Of a stretch of 25,500 bases of DNA, positions 1 to 6,714 are shown in pieces (within the stretch, counting starts at the first letter, position 1; each line of letters starts with the position of its first letter). The notes beneath the pieces were generated by a model. That model was not told where the DNA came from and did not search any database. It was given only the letters and a program-made list of their open reading frames with translations. The stretch is from NCBI GenBank assembly GCA_910584065.1, contig CAJTZN010000049.1, positions 1 to 25,500 of the forward strand. Direction: 5' to 3'. Source of the stretch: an uncultured Eubacterium sp. GTDB lineage: Bacteria; Bacillota; Clostridia; Lachnospirales; Lachnospiraceae. A program made the translations under genes and the position numbers.

Positions 1-88
1 AGCTGTTCTTTTTTGACTGCTCTGAATCTGATACTTTCCTTAAGTATTATATCATGCTTTCATACAAATGGCAATTTACAGCAATAAA

Positions 89-111
89 TTATCAACAGCC
101 CATTATCCACA
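89..111 (+). other. Two DnaA-box-like 9-mers
   Basis: TTATCAACA (89-97) and the perfect consensus DnaA box TTATCCACA (103-111) lie in the same orientation with starts 14 bases apart, in an AT-rich gap downstream of the esterase gene. The sequence match is direct. A function, such as DnaA titration or regulation of an unseen gene to the left, is only inference; two boxes are too few to call an origin. The rest of 1-165 holds no gene that I can see. Confidence 0.35.
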
Positions 112-165
112 GAGCAAAATTATTCCCTAAAAATTCCCCAAAATATTTCCCTCAGATTTTTTCCC

Positions 166-1140
166 TTACCAACAGTCGCCCGGACACATATTTTTCCGAT
201 TGATCCATGCGACAGAAAGATCCATAGCGGCGCGGCATGCCTTTGTCTGATCCAGCGCATTCAACATGACAAAATCATGTATCATCCCCTGGAATCTCAC
301 CGCCGTCACATCCACTCCGGCTTCCCGCAGCTTTCTGGCATACGCTTCCCCCTCATCCCGCAGGACATCCGCCTCTCCATTTAAGATCATCGCCTCCGGA
401 AGTCCCCGCAGCTGTTCTACATCCGCCCGGAGGGGAGAAGCCGTAATCTCATTCCGATCACGCGCCGACCTCGTATACTGATCCCAAAACCACATCATCC
501 CTTCCCGGTAGAGATAGTATCCTTTGGCAAACTGGCGGTAGGAACCGCTGCAAAAACAGGCATTCGTAACAGGATAATATAAGAGCTGTTTTTGAATATA
601 CGGCTCTCCCCGTTCTTTTGCCATGAGCGTCATGGCGATCGTCATATTTCCTCCCACACTATCGCCGGCCACGGTAAACGTGCACGGATCCATTTGAATG
701 CCCTCTTCCTCCAATAAACCGGGAAGCCTGCATAATACATCGTAGCATTGTTCGATCGCCACCGGATACCGCACCTCGGGTGAACGGCTGTATTCTGGAA
801 ATACCACGGCCGAATTCGTCCTGGCCGCCAGTTCCCTTACCAATTTTTCGTGAGTGTGGAAACTTCCAAATACCCAGCCCGCGCCGTGAATATAGAAAAT
901 GACATTGTCGGGGGATGAAATCTGTTCTGGGCAGATGATATAGACCGGGATCTCTCCCCATTTGCCTGTATTTACTGCGATTTTCCTTACGTCAGCCGGA
1001 TACATGCACACAGGCGTGCTCTGTGCCTCTTCCAGTACCTGCCGCCCTTTCCACGGCGGAAGCTGGAAGATCAGCGGCGGTTTTGAATTGGCCGCCGAGA
1101 CTTCCGCCGCCTCCGGTTCCAGAGATATTCTACGTTCCAT
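166..1140 (-). CDS. Alpha/beta-hydrolase fold esterase (hormone-sensitive lipase family)
   Basis: Predicted 324-residue soluble carboxylesterase that would hydrolyse short-chain esters; the true substrate is unknown. The HSL-family oxyanion motif HGAGW is at residues 85-89. The nucleophile elbow GDSVGG has Ser161, and GEADVLRDE supplies Asp258 and GMIHDF His288, so the catalytic triad is complete. The ATG at 1138-1140 is preferred over the upstream in-frame TTG at 1147-1149, because AAGGA lies 9 bases before the ATG but directly abuts the TTG. There is no signal peptide. It is the first gene past the terminator of the rplQ remnant and probably has its own weak promoter (TAGAAT box near 1180). 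It is not part of the ribosomal operon. Family assignment is firm; physiological role is not. Confidence 0.88.
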   Translation of the reverse strand: MERRISLEPEAAEVSAANSKPPLIFQLPPWKGRQVLEEAQSTPVCMYPADVRKIAVNTGKWGEIPVYIICPEQISSPDNVIFYIHGAGWVFGSFHTHEKLVRELAARTNSAVVFPEYSRSPEVRYPVAIEQCYDVLCRLPGLLEEEGIQMDPCTFTVAGDSVGGNMTIAMTLMAKERGEPYIQKQLLYYPVTNACFCSGSYRQFAKGYYLYREGMMWFWDQYTRSARDRNEITASPLRADVEQLRGLPEAMILNGEADVLRDEGEAYARKLREAGVDVTAVRFQGMIHDFVMLNALDQTKACRAAMDLSVAWINRKNMCPGDCW

Positions 1141-1211
1141 CCTAAACAATCCTTTTTCATGTTCTCACTTCATAATATTCTATTTCGGGAATGCGGATAC
1201 AGAAAAAGGCA

Positions 1212-1247
1212 TTCAAAAAGCGGCACAGCTGACTGCCATACCGCTTT
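1212..1247 (-). terminator. Rho-independent terminator of the rplQ remnant
   Basis: Read on the minus strand, AAAGCGG and CCGCTTT close a stem of about 13 pairs including G-U wobbles (1217-1247), followed directly by a run of T (1212-1219). It is a diverged copy of the hairpin at 3098-3128. Unlike that one, this copy still has its T-tract, which suggests that this is the original end of the ribosomal operon. Confidence 0.8.
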
Positions 1248-1264
1248 CTTATCTCACTTTTTTA

Positions 1265-1447
1265 TTATACCAGTTCGATCACGACTTCCATCGCTGCATC
1301 GCCCTTACGAGGCCCGATCTTGATGATCCTCGTATAACCGCCTTTGCGGTCTGCGTACTTCGGCGCGATCTCGTCGAACAATTTGCTTGCCACATCCACT
1401 TTCTTTGTTCCCTTTTTGATCTCTTTATCTACCGTATCAAAAACAGT
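1265..1447 (-). pseudogene. rplQ: 3' fragment of a second rplQ (L17) copy
   Basis: This segment repeats the C-terminal end of the intact rplQ, from Thr88 to the stop codon, followed by the same post-stop hairpin. It lacks residues 100-130: a 93-bp in-frame deletion has occurred exactly between two CCTTTTTG repeats (3292-3299 and 3385-3392 in the intact gene). In the aligned coding part I count 8 substitutions, every one synonymous, so the encoded residues are identical to L17. There is no start codon, and homology stops abruptly at 1447 against unrelated sequence. It cannot make L17. Its pattern suggests that the two copies diverged while both were under selection, for example in related strains, rather than by decay after duplication. 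Confidence 0.9.
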
Positions 1448-1573
1448 ACCTGACGCTTCAAACGCTCGTCATGAACAGCTACTTTGTCAAAGGGAAGCGC
1501 TTTAAGGGAAACGTTTCGAGCATCTATTCCCATTTTGTTTTAATCTGCGTTTGCCATTTTTTATTTTCCTCCT
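1429..1573 (-). pseudogene. Unidentified gene start fused to the rplQ remnant
   Basis: A good ribosome binding site AGGAGG (1568-1573) precedes ATG GCA AAC GCA GAT TAA (1540-1557), which stops after five codons. In the same frame a second ATG (1531-1533) opens 34 codons that include KALPFDKVAVHDERLKRQ and end at 1429, shortly after crossing into the rplQ fragment out of frame. The arrangement looks like the 5' end of a real gene with an early nonsense change, truncated by recombination at 1447/1448. I do not recognise the protein. A weak resemblance to the N-terminus of some clostridial glycoside hydrolases is a guess only. Confidence 0.45.
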
Positions 1574-1591
1574 ATAATATGATGCCAGGGT

Positions 1592-1624
1592 CAAAAGAAA
1601 AAGAAGCGATTTACGTAGTAAATC
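1592..1624 (-). terminator. Terminator after the ATPase-domain regulator
   Basis: On the minus strand GATTTAC-TAC-GTAAATC (1608-1624) forms a 7-bp stem with a 3-base loop, followed by a tract of mostly T (1592-1605). It lies about 50 bases after the stop codon of the gene ending at 1673 and would end its transcript before the rplQ remnant. Confidence 0.6.
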
Positions 1625-1672
1625 AGCGGATATCGTATCTCATATTCAATGCGTTTTGAAAACACATTAATC

Positions 1673-2881
1673 TTATTTACTCCTATAATACCTCGCCATA
1701 CGGCCTTTACCTTCCAATCTCACTATTCCTTCAGACCTCATCTTTTCTAACGTAACTCTCGCTTGTTGTCTTGTAAACCCACACAGTTCCCGAATTTTTT
1801 GATTTGTAATATATTCAGCAGACTGCAAATACTCCTCTATCAGACTTTTTGCTTTTACATAGTGCATCACGTTATCTTGAGTGTACTCTACGCCTGATTT
1901 AATTGCGTCATAGACTTTAGCTGTCAACATATACTCTTTAGCAGATAATCTAATCAAACCGTACCGCACAAGGTTGTTGCAACTGCTCTGAACCTCCGTT
2001 ACCGGAAGCTGTGTCAATTCTTGAATTTCAGACAATATCCCCCTTTTATGATCTGTCAAGTACCGTAATATCATTAGTTCCGGCAACGTCATAACCTTTT
2101 GCAGCTTGTCTTGTTCACCAGCAATATATTTAACAAAATTCACATCATCTATCTTGCTAAATATAGTCAGCGTCACAGCTTCATTATATACGTGAAACTG
2201 TGGATAGGGTTTCCCAGAAGAAATCATCTCACGAAAGATGATATCAACACCTTGCCCCGTTCTTTGCACATACTTCAACCGCTGTAATGTCTCCGCTATT
2301 AACTTATTTCTTGGCGTAGATGGGTGCGTAATTATATTTTTCTCATTCACTCCCTCCGGGAAAGCACCCGGACTCTCGATTACGATCCGATCCGGATAAT
2401 GCTTTACATACACTGCTCCCATGCTCAAATATTCTCTGTGTGACAATGCATTTAACAATGCCTCCTGAAAAACCTTTTCCGAAAAATCCTCAATCTCCAA
2501 TCGAAACAGCCCTACCTGTACATTTACAATTTTATTGGCATTTTGGATCTTTTCTGTCAAACGATCAATCACAGATATAATCGGCTGTTTTAAGTCCAAT
2601 CGGGAATCATATTCTTCCATATTGTCCATTGAATAATGTAAATATATAACTTCCGCCTGAGGCAGCAACCGTTTTATCGCTGTCTCCTTTCCTACAAAAA
2701 GCAATCCCGCAACAGTAAGTTTGTCAACACCTTCATCTTCTTTAATCAACCCTAAATCTCTCAAAAAAGACTTGTCATCCAACTCAGGCAGAGACGATTT
2801 CGGATCATGCACTTTCAGTTTTTCCTTGTAATCTTCTGTAACTGAAACTCCCTGTTCCCATAAGTCTTCAAATTTTTTCAA
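1673..2881 (-). CDS. Chimeric ATP-binding/winged-helix regulator (RecG-like, AlbA_2 family C-terminal part)
   Basis: 402 codons if read from TTG. Residues about 30-400 match the family of putative DNA-binding regulators with an AlbA_2 (Schlafen-like) N-domain, a GHKL-type ATPase-like middle and C-terminal winged helices. The ATPase-like signatures EALLNALSHREY (140-151), ESPGAFPEGV (169-178) and TGQGVDIIF (208-216) are clear. A terminal winged helix contains TNQKIRELCGFTRQQA. The AlbA_2 domain expected at the N-terminus is missing. In its place the first ~25 residues (KKFEDLWEQGVSVTEDY) look like the post-PLD segment of the helicase whose remains lie just upstream. There is no ATG and no convincing ribosome binding site, so this is probably a truncated, fused gene and may be non-functional. 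Function is otherwise unknown; the family is common in accessory islands. Confidence 0.7.
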   Translation of the reverse strand: MKKFEDLWEQGVSVTEDYKEKLKVHDPKSSLPELDDKSFLRDLGLIKEDEGVDKLTVAGLLFVGKETAIKRLLPQAEVIYLHYSMDNMEEYDSRLDLKQPIISVIDRLTEKIQNANKIVNVQVGLFRLEIEDFSEKVFQEALLNALSHREYLSMGAVYVKHYPDRIVIESPGAFPEGVNEKNIITHPSTPRNKLIAETLQRLKYVQRTGQGVDIIFREMISSGKPYPQFHVYNEAVTLTIFSKIDDVNFVKYIAGEQDKLQKVMTLPELMILRYLTDHKRGILSEIQELTQLPVTEVQSSCNNLVRYGLIRLSAKEYMLTAKVYDAIKSGVEYTQDNVMHYVKAKSLIEEYLQSAEYITNQKIRELCGFTRQQARVTLEKMRSEGIVRLEGKGRMARYYRSK

Positions 2882-2900
2882 TGCGAATTGTACATCTCGG

Positions 2901-3092
2901 CTACTTCTCTAAGTCTTTTCGCATAATATATACTTTTGCGAGAATAGGCACTTCCATGTACATACAAAGTTCCCTTTTACCAGATTTAAGCCACTCAATA
3001 AAAGTCCTTACACCTTTCTCTACTTCTAACTCCGGATCAGTTGTTTCAAATTCACTTTCTATAGAATCTGCATAAAACTCTCTCTTTATATT
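2901..3092 (-). pseudogene. Remnant of a PLD-domain (SNF2-type) helicase
   Basis: An open stretch of about 63 codons without a start ends at TAG (2901-2903). It encodes EFETTDPELEVEKGVRTF, then FIEWLKSGKREL and AKVYIMRKDLEK. This resembles the N-terminal phospholipase-D-like nuclease domain of PLD-SNF2 helicases, in which the last motif is normally (H)AKVYIMRKD; here the His is replaced by Leu. A further piece of the same family (RDVQFALKKFEDLWEQG) continues in another frame across 2910-2810 and is fused to the next gene, so an internal deletion with a frameshift is likely. The left piece begins within a few bases of the rplQ hairpin, which marks a recombination joint. Family assignment is from memory of the motifs and is moderately sure. 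Confidence 0.6.
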
Positions 3093-3097
3093 TTAAT

Positions 3098-3128
3098 GAA
3101 GCGGCATAGCCTACTGCCATACCGCTTC
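3098..3128 (-). terminator. rplQ hairpin lacking its T-tract
   Basis: GAAGCGG and CCGCTTC close a 13-pair hairpin 17 bases after the rplQ stop codon. On the minus strand it is followed by ATTAAAATATAAAG instead of a T-run. The paralogous hairpin at 1217-1247 retains the T-run, so the rearrangement joint seems to sit at the foot of this stem. The stem may still stabilise the mRNA end but should terminate poorly. Confidence 0.7.
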
Positions 3129-3145
3129 CTTATCTCAATTTTTCA

Positions 3146-3682
3146 TTATACCAGTTCGATCACAACTTCCATCGCTGCATCGCCCTTACGAGGCCCGATC
3201 TTTATGATTCTCGTATAACCGCCCTTGCGGTCTGCGTACTTCGGCGCGATCTCGTCAAATAATTTGCTTGCCACATCCACTTTCTTTGTTCCCTTTTTGC
3301 GGCCTGCTGTCGCGGTCGGAACTTCCGTGATGCCATAAAGCATTTTGTTCATCTGACGCCTTGCGTGGAGCCTGGATGGAGTTTCCTTTTTGATCTCCTT
3401 ATCAACCGTATCAAAAACAGTCACTTTCTTACCATCCACAACTTCCTTTACCCGTTTTCCGTCTTTATCTTTCTGTGGCACTTTCGCTTTTACCGTAACC
3501 ATCTCATAGCTATCTTTTTCACGAACTGCCAACGCGATCATATGCTCAGCGATCTTGCGGATCTCTTTCGCTTTCGCTTCCGTTGTAACAATTTTTCCGT
3601 GATAAAGGAGATTTGTCACCTGGTTACGAAGCAGAGCTTTTCTCTGGCTGGAAGTTCTTCCAAGCTTTCTATAACCTGCCAT
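3146..3682 (-). CDS. rplQ: 50S ribosomal protein L17, long clostridial form
   Basis: 178 residues, against about 117-127 in most bacteria. The N-terminal part (GYRKLGRTSSQRKALLRNQV) and C-terminal part (LFDEIAPKYADRKGGYTRI) are typical L17. Residues about 60-105 form a lysine-rich, charged insertion (KAKVPQKDKDGKRVKEVV and onward) between the usual helices. L17 lies on the 50S subunit near the exit tunnel (family knowledge). It is the last gene of the alpha segment, 17 bases after rpoA, with an AGGAGG site before ATG 3680-3682. Its 3' end is duplicated at 1265-1447. The long form fits Lachnospiraceae (inference). Confidence 0.97.
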   Translation of the reverse strand: MAGYRKLGRTSSQRKALLRNQVTNLLYHGKIVTTEAKAKEIRKIAEHMIALAVREKDSYEMVTVKAKVPQKDKDGKRVKEVVDGKKVTVFDTVDKEIKKETPSRLHARRQMNKMLYGITEVPTATAGRKKGTKKVDVASKLFDEIAPKYADRKGGYTRIIKIGPRKGDAAMEVVIELV

Positions 3683-3699
3683 TTCTATGTCCTCCTTGC

Positions 3700-4662
3700 T
3701 TATTCTTCACTCGACTTCAAAGATAATCCCAGTTCTTTTAATTTAGCCAGCACCTCTTCTAACGATTTGCGTCCTAAATTACGAACTTTCATCATATCAT
3801 CCGCTGTCTTATTGGTGAGTTCTTCCACCGTATTGATCCCTGCCCTCTTCAGGCAATTAAAGGAGCGGACGGACAACTCAAGCTCATCAATATTGAGTTC
3901 AAGCACCTTTACGGTTTCGTCCTCTTCCTTCTCAACAATGATCTCCGCCATCTTCGCTTTTTCTGACAAGTCAATAAATGTATTCAAATGTTCACTCATG
4001 ACTTTTGCCGCCAGGCTGACTGCCTCATCCGGCTCCAGCGTCCCATTTGTATATACATCCAGTGTGAGCTTATCAAAATCCGTGATCTGGCCGACACGCG
4101 TGTTTTCAACTGCAATATTTACCCGCTCGATCGGAGTAAAAATGGAATCAATCGGAATGACGTCAATCGCCATTTCTTCCCTCTTGTTCTTTTCCGAACT
4201 CACATAGCCACGGCCGTTTACAACGGTCATTTCTATATAGAGTTTACAGTCAACTCCACCGTTCAATGTCGCGATGACCTGATCCTTGTTGATGATCTCC
4301 AGATCGGGATCACATTTAATATCTGCTGCTGTAACAACCCCTTCACCACTTGCATCAATATACATCGTCTTCGTCTCATTCAGGTCAGAACTGTCATTTT
4401 TGATCGCCAGGCTTTTGATATTCATAACGATCTCCGTAACATCTTCTTTTACCCCCGGAATGGCGCTGAATTCGTGAACGACGCCGTCAATCTTTATATG
4501 ACTGACTGCGGTTCCCGGCAAGGATGAAAGCATTATTCGTCTCAAAGAATTACCCAAAGTAGTTCCGTATCCTCTTTCAAGTGGTTCTACTACAAAACGA
4601 CCATATTTTTTATCTTCCGAAATTTCATCAATTTCTATTCTTGGCTTTTCAAATTCAAACAC
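3700..4662 (-). CDS. rpoA: DNA-directed RNA polymerase subunit alpha
   Basis: 320 residues beginning MFEFEKPRIEI. The alpha N-terminal assembly domain is seen in VEPLERGYGTTLGNSLRR, which dimerises to scaffold beta and beta'. An acidic linker leads to the C-terminal domain (LELSVRSFNCLKRAGINTV and NLGRKSLEEV), which contacts UP elements and activators. The start is GTG at 4660-4662: AAGGAGG sits 8 bases upstream. An in-frame ATG at 4687-4689 is rejected because it would place that Shine-Dalgarno inside the coding region and add residues not seen in the family. It lies 29 bases after rpsD and 17 bases before rplQ, in the usual order. Confidence 0.98.
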   Translation of the reverse strand: MFEFEKPRIEIDEISEDKKYGRFVVEPLERGYGTTLGNSLRRIMLSSLPGTAVSHIKIDGVVHEFSAIPGVKEDVTEIVMNIKSLAIKNDSSDLNETKTMYIDASGEGVVTAADIKCDPDLEIINKDQVIATLNGGVDCKLYIEMTVVNGRGYVSSEKNKREEMAIDVIPIDSIFTPIERVNIAVENTRVGQITDFDKLTLDVYTNGTLEPDEAVSLAAKVMSEHLNTFIDLSEKAKMAEIIVEKEEDETVKVLELNIDELELSVRSFNCLKRAGINTVEELTNKTADDMMKVRNLGRKSLEEVLAKLKELGLSLKSSEE

Positions 4663-4691
4663 TCTAGAACCCTCCTTTTGGGCTACCATGA

Positions 4692-5285
4692 TTACTTGGA
4701 GTACAACTCGACGATCAGCACTTCATTTACCGGCACATCAATCTCCGCTCTCGTCGGGATCTGCGTTACCGTTCCCTTGAGCGATTCATGATCTGCCTCT
4801 AACCATGCCGGAACCATGCGCGAACCAGTCACCTCCAGGATGTCCTTATAGCGCTGTGCCCCTTTGAATTTTTCCTTGATTTCGACCACATCACCAGCTT
4901 TTAACTGATAAGATGGGATATTGACAGCCTTTCCGTTTACAAGCACATGCTTGTGGTCAACGATCTGTCTAGCCTCTTTTCTCGTCCTGCCATATCCGAG
5001 ACGGAACATAACATTGTCAAGTCTCAGTTCAAGAAGGATCATCAGGTTTTCACCTGTCGTACCATATTTCAATTTCTGAGCCTTCGTAAAGTAATTACGG
5101 AAAGGCTTCTCCAGTACACCGTATATAAACTTCGCTTTCTGTTTTTCTTTCAACTGCATGCCGTACTCGCTCAGTTTTCTTCCCGTTCTCGCATTTCTCT
5201 TCGATTTTTTATCAATCCCGAGATAAACCGGATCCAAATCAAGCGACCTACATCTTTTCAAAACAGGCGTCATATCTCTAGCCAT
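4692..5285 (-). CDS. rpsD: 30S ribosomal protein S4
   Basis: 197 residues. It binds 16S rRNA early in 30S assembly, and in many bacteria it represses the alpha operon by binding the leader (family knowledge). The S4 core is seen in LELRLDNVMFRLGYGRTRKEARQ, the start of the S4 RNA-binding domain, followed by HVLVNGKAVNIPSYQLKAGD. The N-terminal region has no zinc-binding cysteines, so this is the C-minus form. rpsD inside the alpha cluster, next to rpoA, differs from Bacillus, where rpsD stands apart. This makes S4 feedback on the rpsM leader plausible here (inference). Confidence 0.98.
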   Translation of the reverse strand: MARDMTPVLKRCRSLDLDPVYLGIDKKSKRNARTGRKLSEYGMQLKEKQKAKFIYGVLEKPFRNYFTKAQKLKYGTTGENLMILLELRLDNVMFRLGYGRTRKEARQIVDHKHVLVNGKAVNIPSYQLKAGDVVEIKEKFKGAQRYKDILEVTGSRMVPAWLEADHESLKGTVTQIPTRAEIDVPVNEVLIVELYSK

Positions 5286-5304
5286 TATAATACCTCCTAA
5301 TCAA

Positions 5305-5700
5305 TTAAACTCTTCTACGTTTCGGTGGTCTGCATCCATTGTGCGGAACAGGTGTTACGTCCTGGATACTCGTTACCTCGATCCCGCATGCCTGAATGGC
5401 ACGAATAGCAGCTTCCCTGCCGGATCCCGGTCCCTTTACCATTACCTCTACCGACCTCAGGCCGTGCGGCAATGCCGCTTTTGCAGCCGTCTCCGCTGCC
5501 ATCTGTGCAGCGTACGGCGTGGATTTTCTCGAACCCCTGAATCCAAGTCCGCCTGCACTTGCCCATGATATTGCATTTCCCTGCATATCGGTCAGTGTTA
5601 CGATTGTATTATTAAAAGATGACTGAATGTGCGCTTGTCCTCGGTCAATATTTTTCTTGACACGCTTTTTTGTCACTTTTTTTGCAACTTTCTTAGCCAT
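5305..5700 (-). CDS. rpsK: 30S ribosomal protein S11
   Basis: 131 residues from ATG 5698-5700, with AGGAGG 8 bases upstream; an upstream in-frame TTG is rejected because the Shine-Dalgarno would be almost adjacent to it. The family signatures AHIQSSFNNTIVTLTD, GFRGSRKSTPYAAQ and the C-terminal NGCRPPKRRRV are all present. S11 lines the 30S platform next to the E site and mRNA exit. The N-terminus (AKKVAKKVTKKRVKK) is strongly basic. It sits between rpsM and rpsD in the standard order with 19-49 base gaps, so co-transcription is expected. Confidence 0.98.
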   Translation of the reverse strand: MAKKVAKKVTKKRVKKNIDRGQAHIQSSFNNTIVTLTDMQGNAISWASAGGLGFRGSRKSTPYAAQMAAETAAKAALPHGLRSVEVMVKGPGSGREAAIRAIQACGIEVTSIQDVTPVPHNGCRPPKRRRV

Positions 5701-5749
5701 TGACAAAACCTCCTAAATTATTTCCTTAATTTGAAACTCCACAGAATTC

Positions 5750-6118
5750 CTATTTCTTCTTATTTGCTACGGTACGTTTCGGACCTTTTCTCGTTCTGGC
5801 ATTTGTTTTCGTCTTCTGCCCGCGAACCGGAAGTCCTTTTCTGTGACGGATTCCCCTGTAGCATCCGATTTCCTGCAGTCTTTTGATGTTTAAGGCAACT
5901 TCCCTGCGGAGATCACCTTCTACTACCTGTGTTCTGTCAATAACGTCACGGATTTTCGCAACATCATCGTCGGTCAAATCCTTACAACGAATGTCAGGAT
6001 CTACGTTCGCCTCGCTCAAGATACGTCTTGAACTAGCAACGCCGATACCGTAAATATAAGTAAGACCTATCTCTACACGTTTTTCTCTTGGTAAATCTAC
6101 ACCACTGATACGAGCCAT
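5750..6118 (-). CDS. rpsM: 30S ribosomal protein S13
   Basis: 122 residues, the usual length. S13 sits in the 30S head and contacts the P-site tRNA and the 50S subunit. MARISGVDLPREKRVEIGL, the helix-hairpin-helix part TYIYGIGVASSRRIL and the basic RHRKGLPVRGQKTKTNARTR tail are typical. Start ATG 6116-6118 follows GGAGG. It is the first gene after a 380-nt non-coding stretch that contains a terminator-like hairpin, a possible promoter and a structured leader, so the rpsM-rplQ group may be expressed partly apart from rpmJ. Confidence 0.98.
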   Translation of the reverse strand: MARISGVDLPREKRVEIGLTYIYGIGVASSRRILSEANVDPDIRCKDLTDDDVAKIRDVIDRTQVVEGDLRREVALNIKRLQEIGCYRGIRHRKGLPVRGQKTKTNARTRKGPKRTVANKKK

Positions 6119-6337
6119 GTGTACTTTACACCTCCATTAGAATTTTAAAAATAAATAGTTTCGGGGAAGGAGCATAGCTTCCCGATCGGAATGCAGCCGC
6201 GCGGAATCCGCAAAAGGGTTTCGGCGGAGCACTCGTTAGCCGCTTTAAATCATGACTGAAACGCAGCCATCGTTCCAGACACCGCAGATCAGAACCATGA
6301 ACTTTCTCTATACACCTCATCGTTATGATGTTATATT
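6119..6337 (-). promoter_or_regulatory. Structured leader upstream of rpsM (candidate S4-type leader)
   Basis: About 220 nt without a supported gene. On the minus strand TCGGGAAG and CTTCCCCGA (6161-6185) make a stem of about 8 pairs with an 8-base loop, and GCGGATTCCGC (6201-6211) makes a small stem. In other bacteria S4 binds a pseudoknotted leader just upstream of rpsM. Since rpsD is encoded in this operon, an autogenous leader is a reasonable inference, but I cannot match a known consensus by eye. Confidence 0.4.
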
Positions 6338-6366
6338 ATTATAGAAGAAACTGTTTCATGGAGAAC
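6338..6366 (-). promoter_or_regulatory. Possible promoter for rpsM-rplQ
   Basis: A perfect TATAAT (minus strand, 6338-6343) lies about 220 bases before rpsM and just downstream of the hairpin that follows rpmJ. The region 17-18 bases upstream reads TGTTCTC, a poor -35 element, so the call rests on the -10 box and context only. Confidence 0.3.
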
Positions 6367-6452
6367 ACCGCGCTGCCACCGCCATGATATCACAACTTCC
6401 CATAATGACGGAATGAGAAGTCTGTAACACAGAAAGCAAGACTTATATAAGC

Positions 6453-6481
6453 ACGAAAAGAACCTAAAGTTTCCTCTAGGT
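6453..6481 (-). terminator. Hairpin with GAAA tetraloop after rpmJ
   Basis: On the minus strand ACCTAGAG-GAAA-CTTTAGGT (6462-6481) forms an 8-bp stem with a GNRA tetraloop, followed by TTCTTTTC. It begins about 15 bases after the rpmJ stop codon. It could be a weak terminator or attenuator, or an mRNA-stabilising end. Confidence 0.5.
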
Positions 6482-6496
6482 CTCTCTGATATATTC

Positions 6497-6610
6497 TCAG
6501 CCCTGTCTTTGCTTGTGTTTCGGGTTTTCACAGATCACTCTGATACGACCCTTTCTTTTAATGATTTTGCATTTCTCGCAAATTGGTTTTACTGATGATC
6601 TGACTTTCAC
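6497..6610 (-). CDS. rpmJ: 50S ribosomal protein L36
   Basis: 37 residues: KVRSSVKPICEKCKIIKRKG and then RIRVICENPKHKQRQG. This is the zinc-binding form, with Cys11, Cys14, Cys27 and His32 as ligands. L36 is the smallest 50S protein and binds 23S rRNA. The start codon is GTG (6608-6610), preceded by AGGAGG. Normally rpmJ directly follows infA. Here 2.3 kb with a terminator and two unrelated genes intervene, and rpmJ has its own promoter (6715-6743). Confidence 0.96.
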   Translation of the reverse strand: MKVRSSVKPICEKCKIIKRKGRIRVICENPKHKQRQG

Positions 6611-6658
6611 AGTAATAACCTCCTTTCACATGATCGACATGTTATCTTCGAACCCGCT

Positions 6659-6691
6659 AAAAAAGGCGCATTGCCTTCGTTACTTCGCCTT
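6659..6691 (-). terminator. Attenuator-like hairpin in the rpmJ leader
   Basis: AAGGCG (from 6691) pairs with CGCCTT, followed by TTTT (6659-6664) on the minus strand. It lies between the predicted transcription start (about 6708) and the rpmJ start codon. The loop is long (about 17 bases), so strength is uncertain. The position suggests transcription attenuation in the leader, or residual termination. Confidence 0.45.
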
Positions 6692-6714
6692 CTTTTTGCA
6701 AAAGTCCATTTACG

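Noticed and set aside
121..165. Possible G-quadruplex of GGG runs on the minus strand
   Set aside because: The loops are 8-11 bases, too long for a convincing quadruplex, and the region is otherwise AT-rich.
1217..3128. An integrative element with att sites at the rplQ 3' end
   Set aside because: The direct repeat and position fit such a model, but there is no integrase or any complete mobile gene, and the repeat is long and diverged, more like homologous recombination.
3365..4207. A 280-codon plus-strand frame antisense to rplQ and rpoA
   Set aside because: It is the complement of two certain genes and has no start signals.
4663..4689. Nine extra codons at the start of rpoA
   Set aside because: They contain the AAGGAGG site used by the GTG at 4660-4662, and the family begins MFEFEKP.
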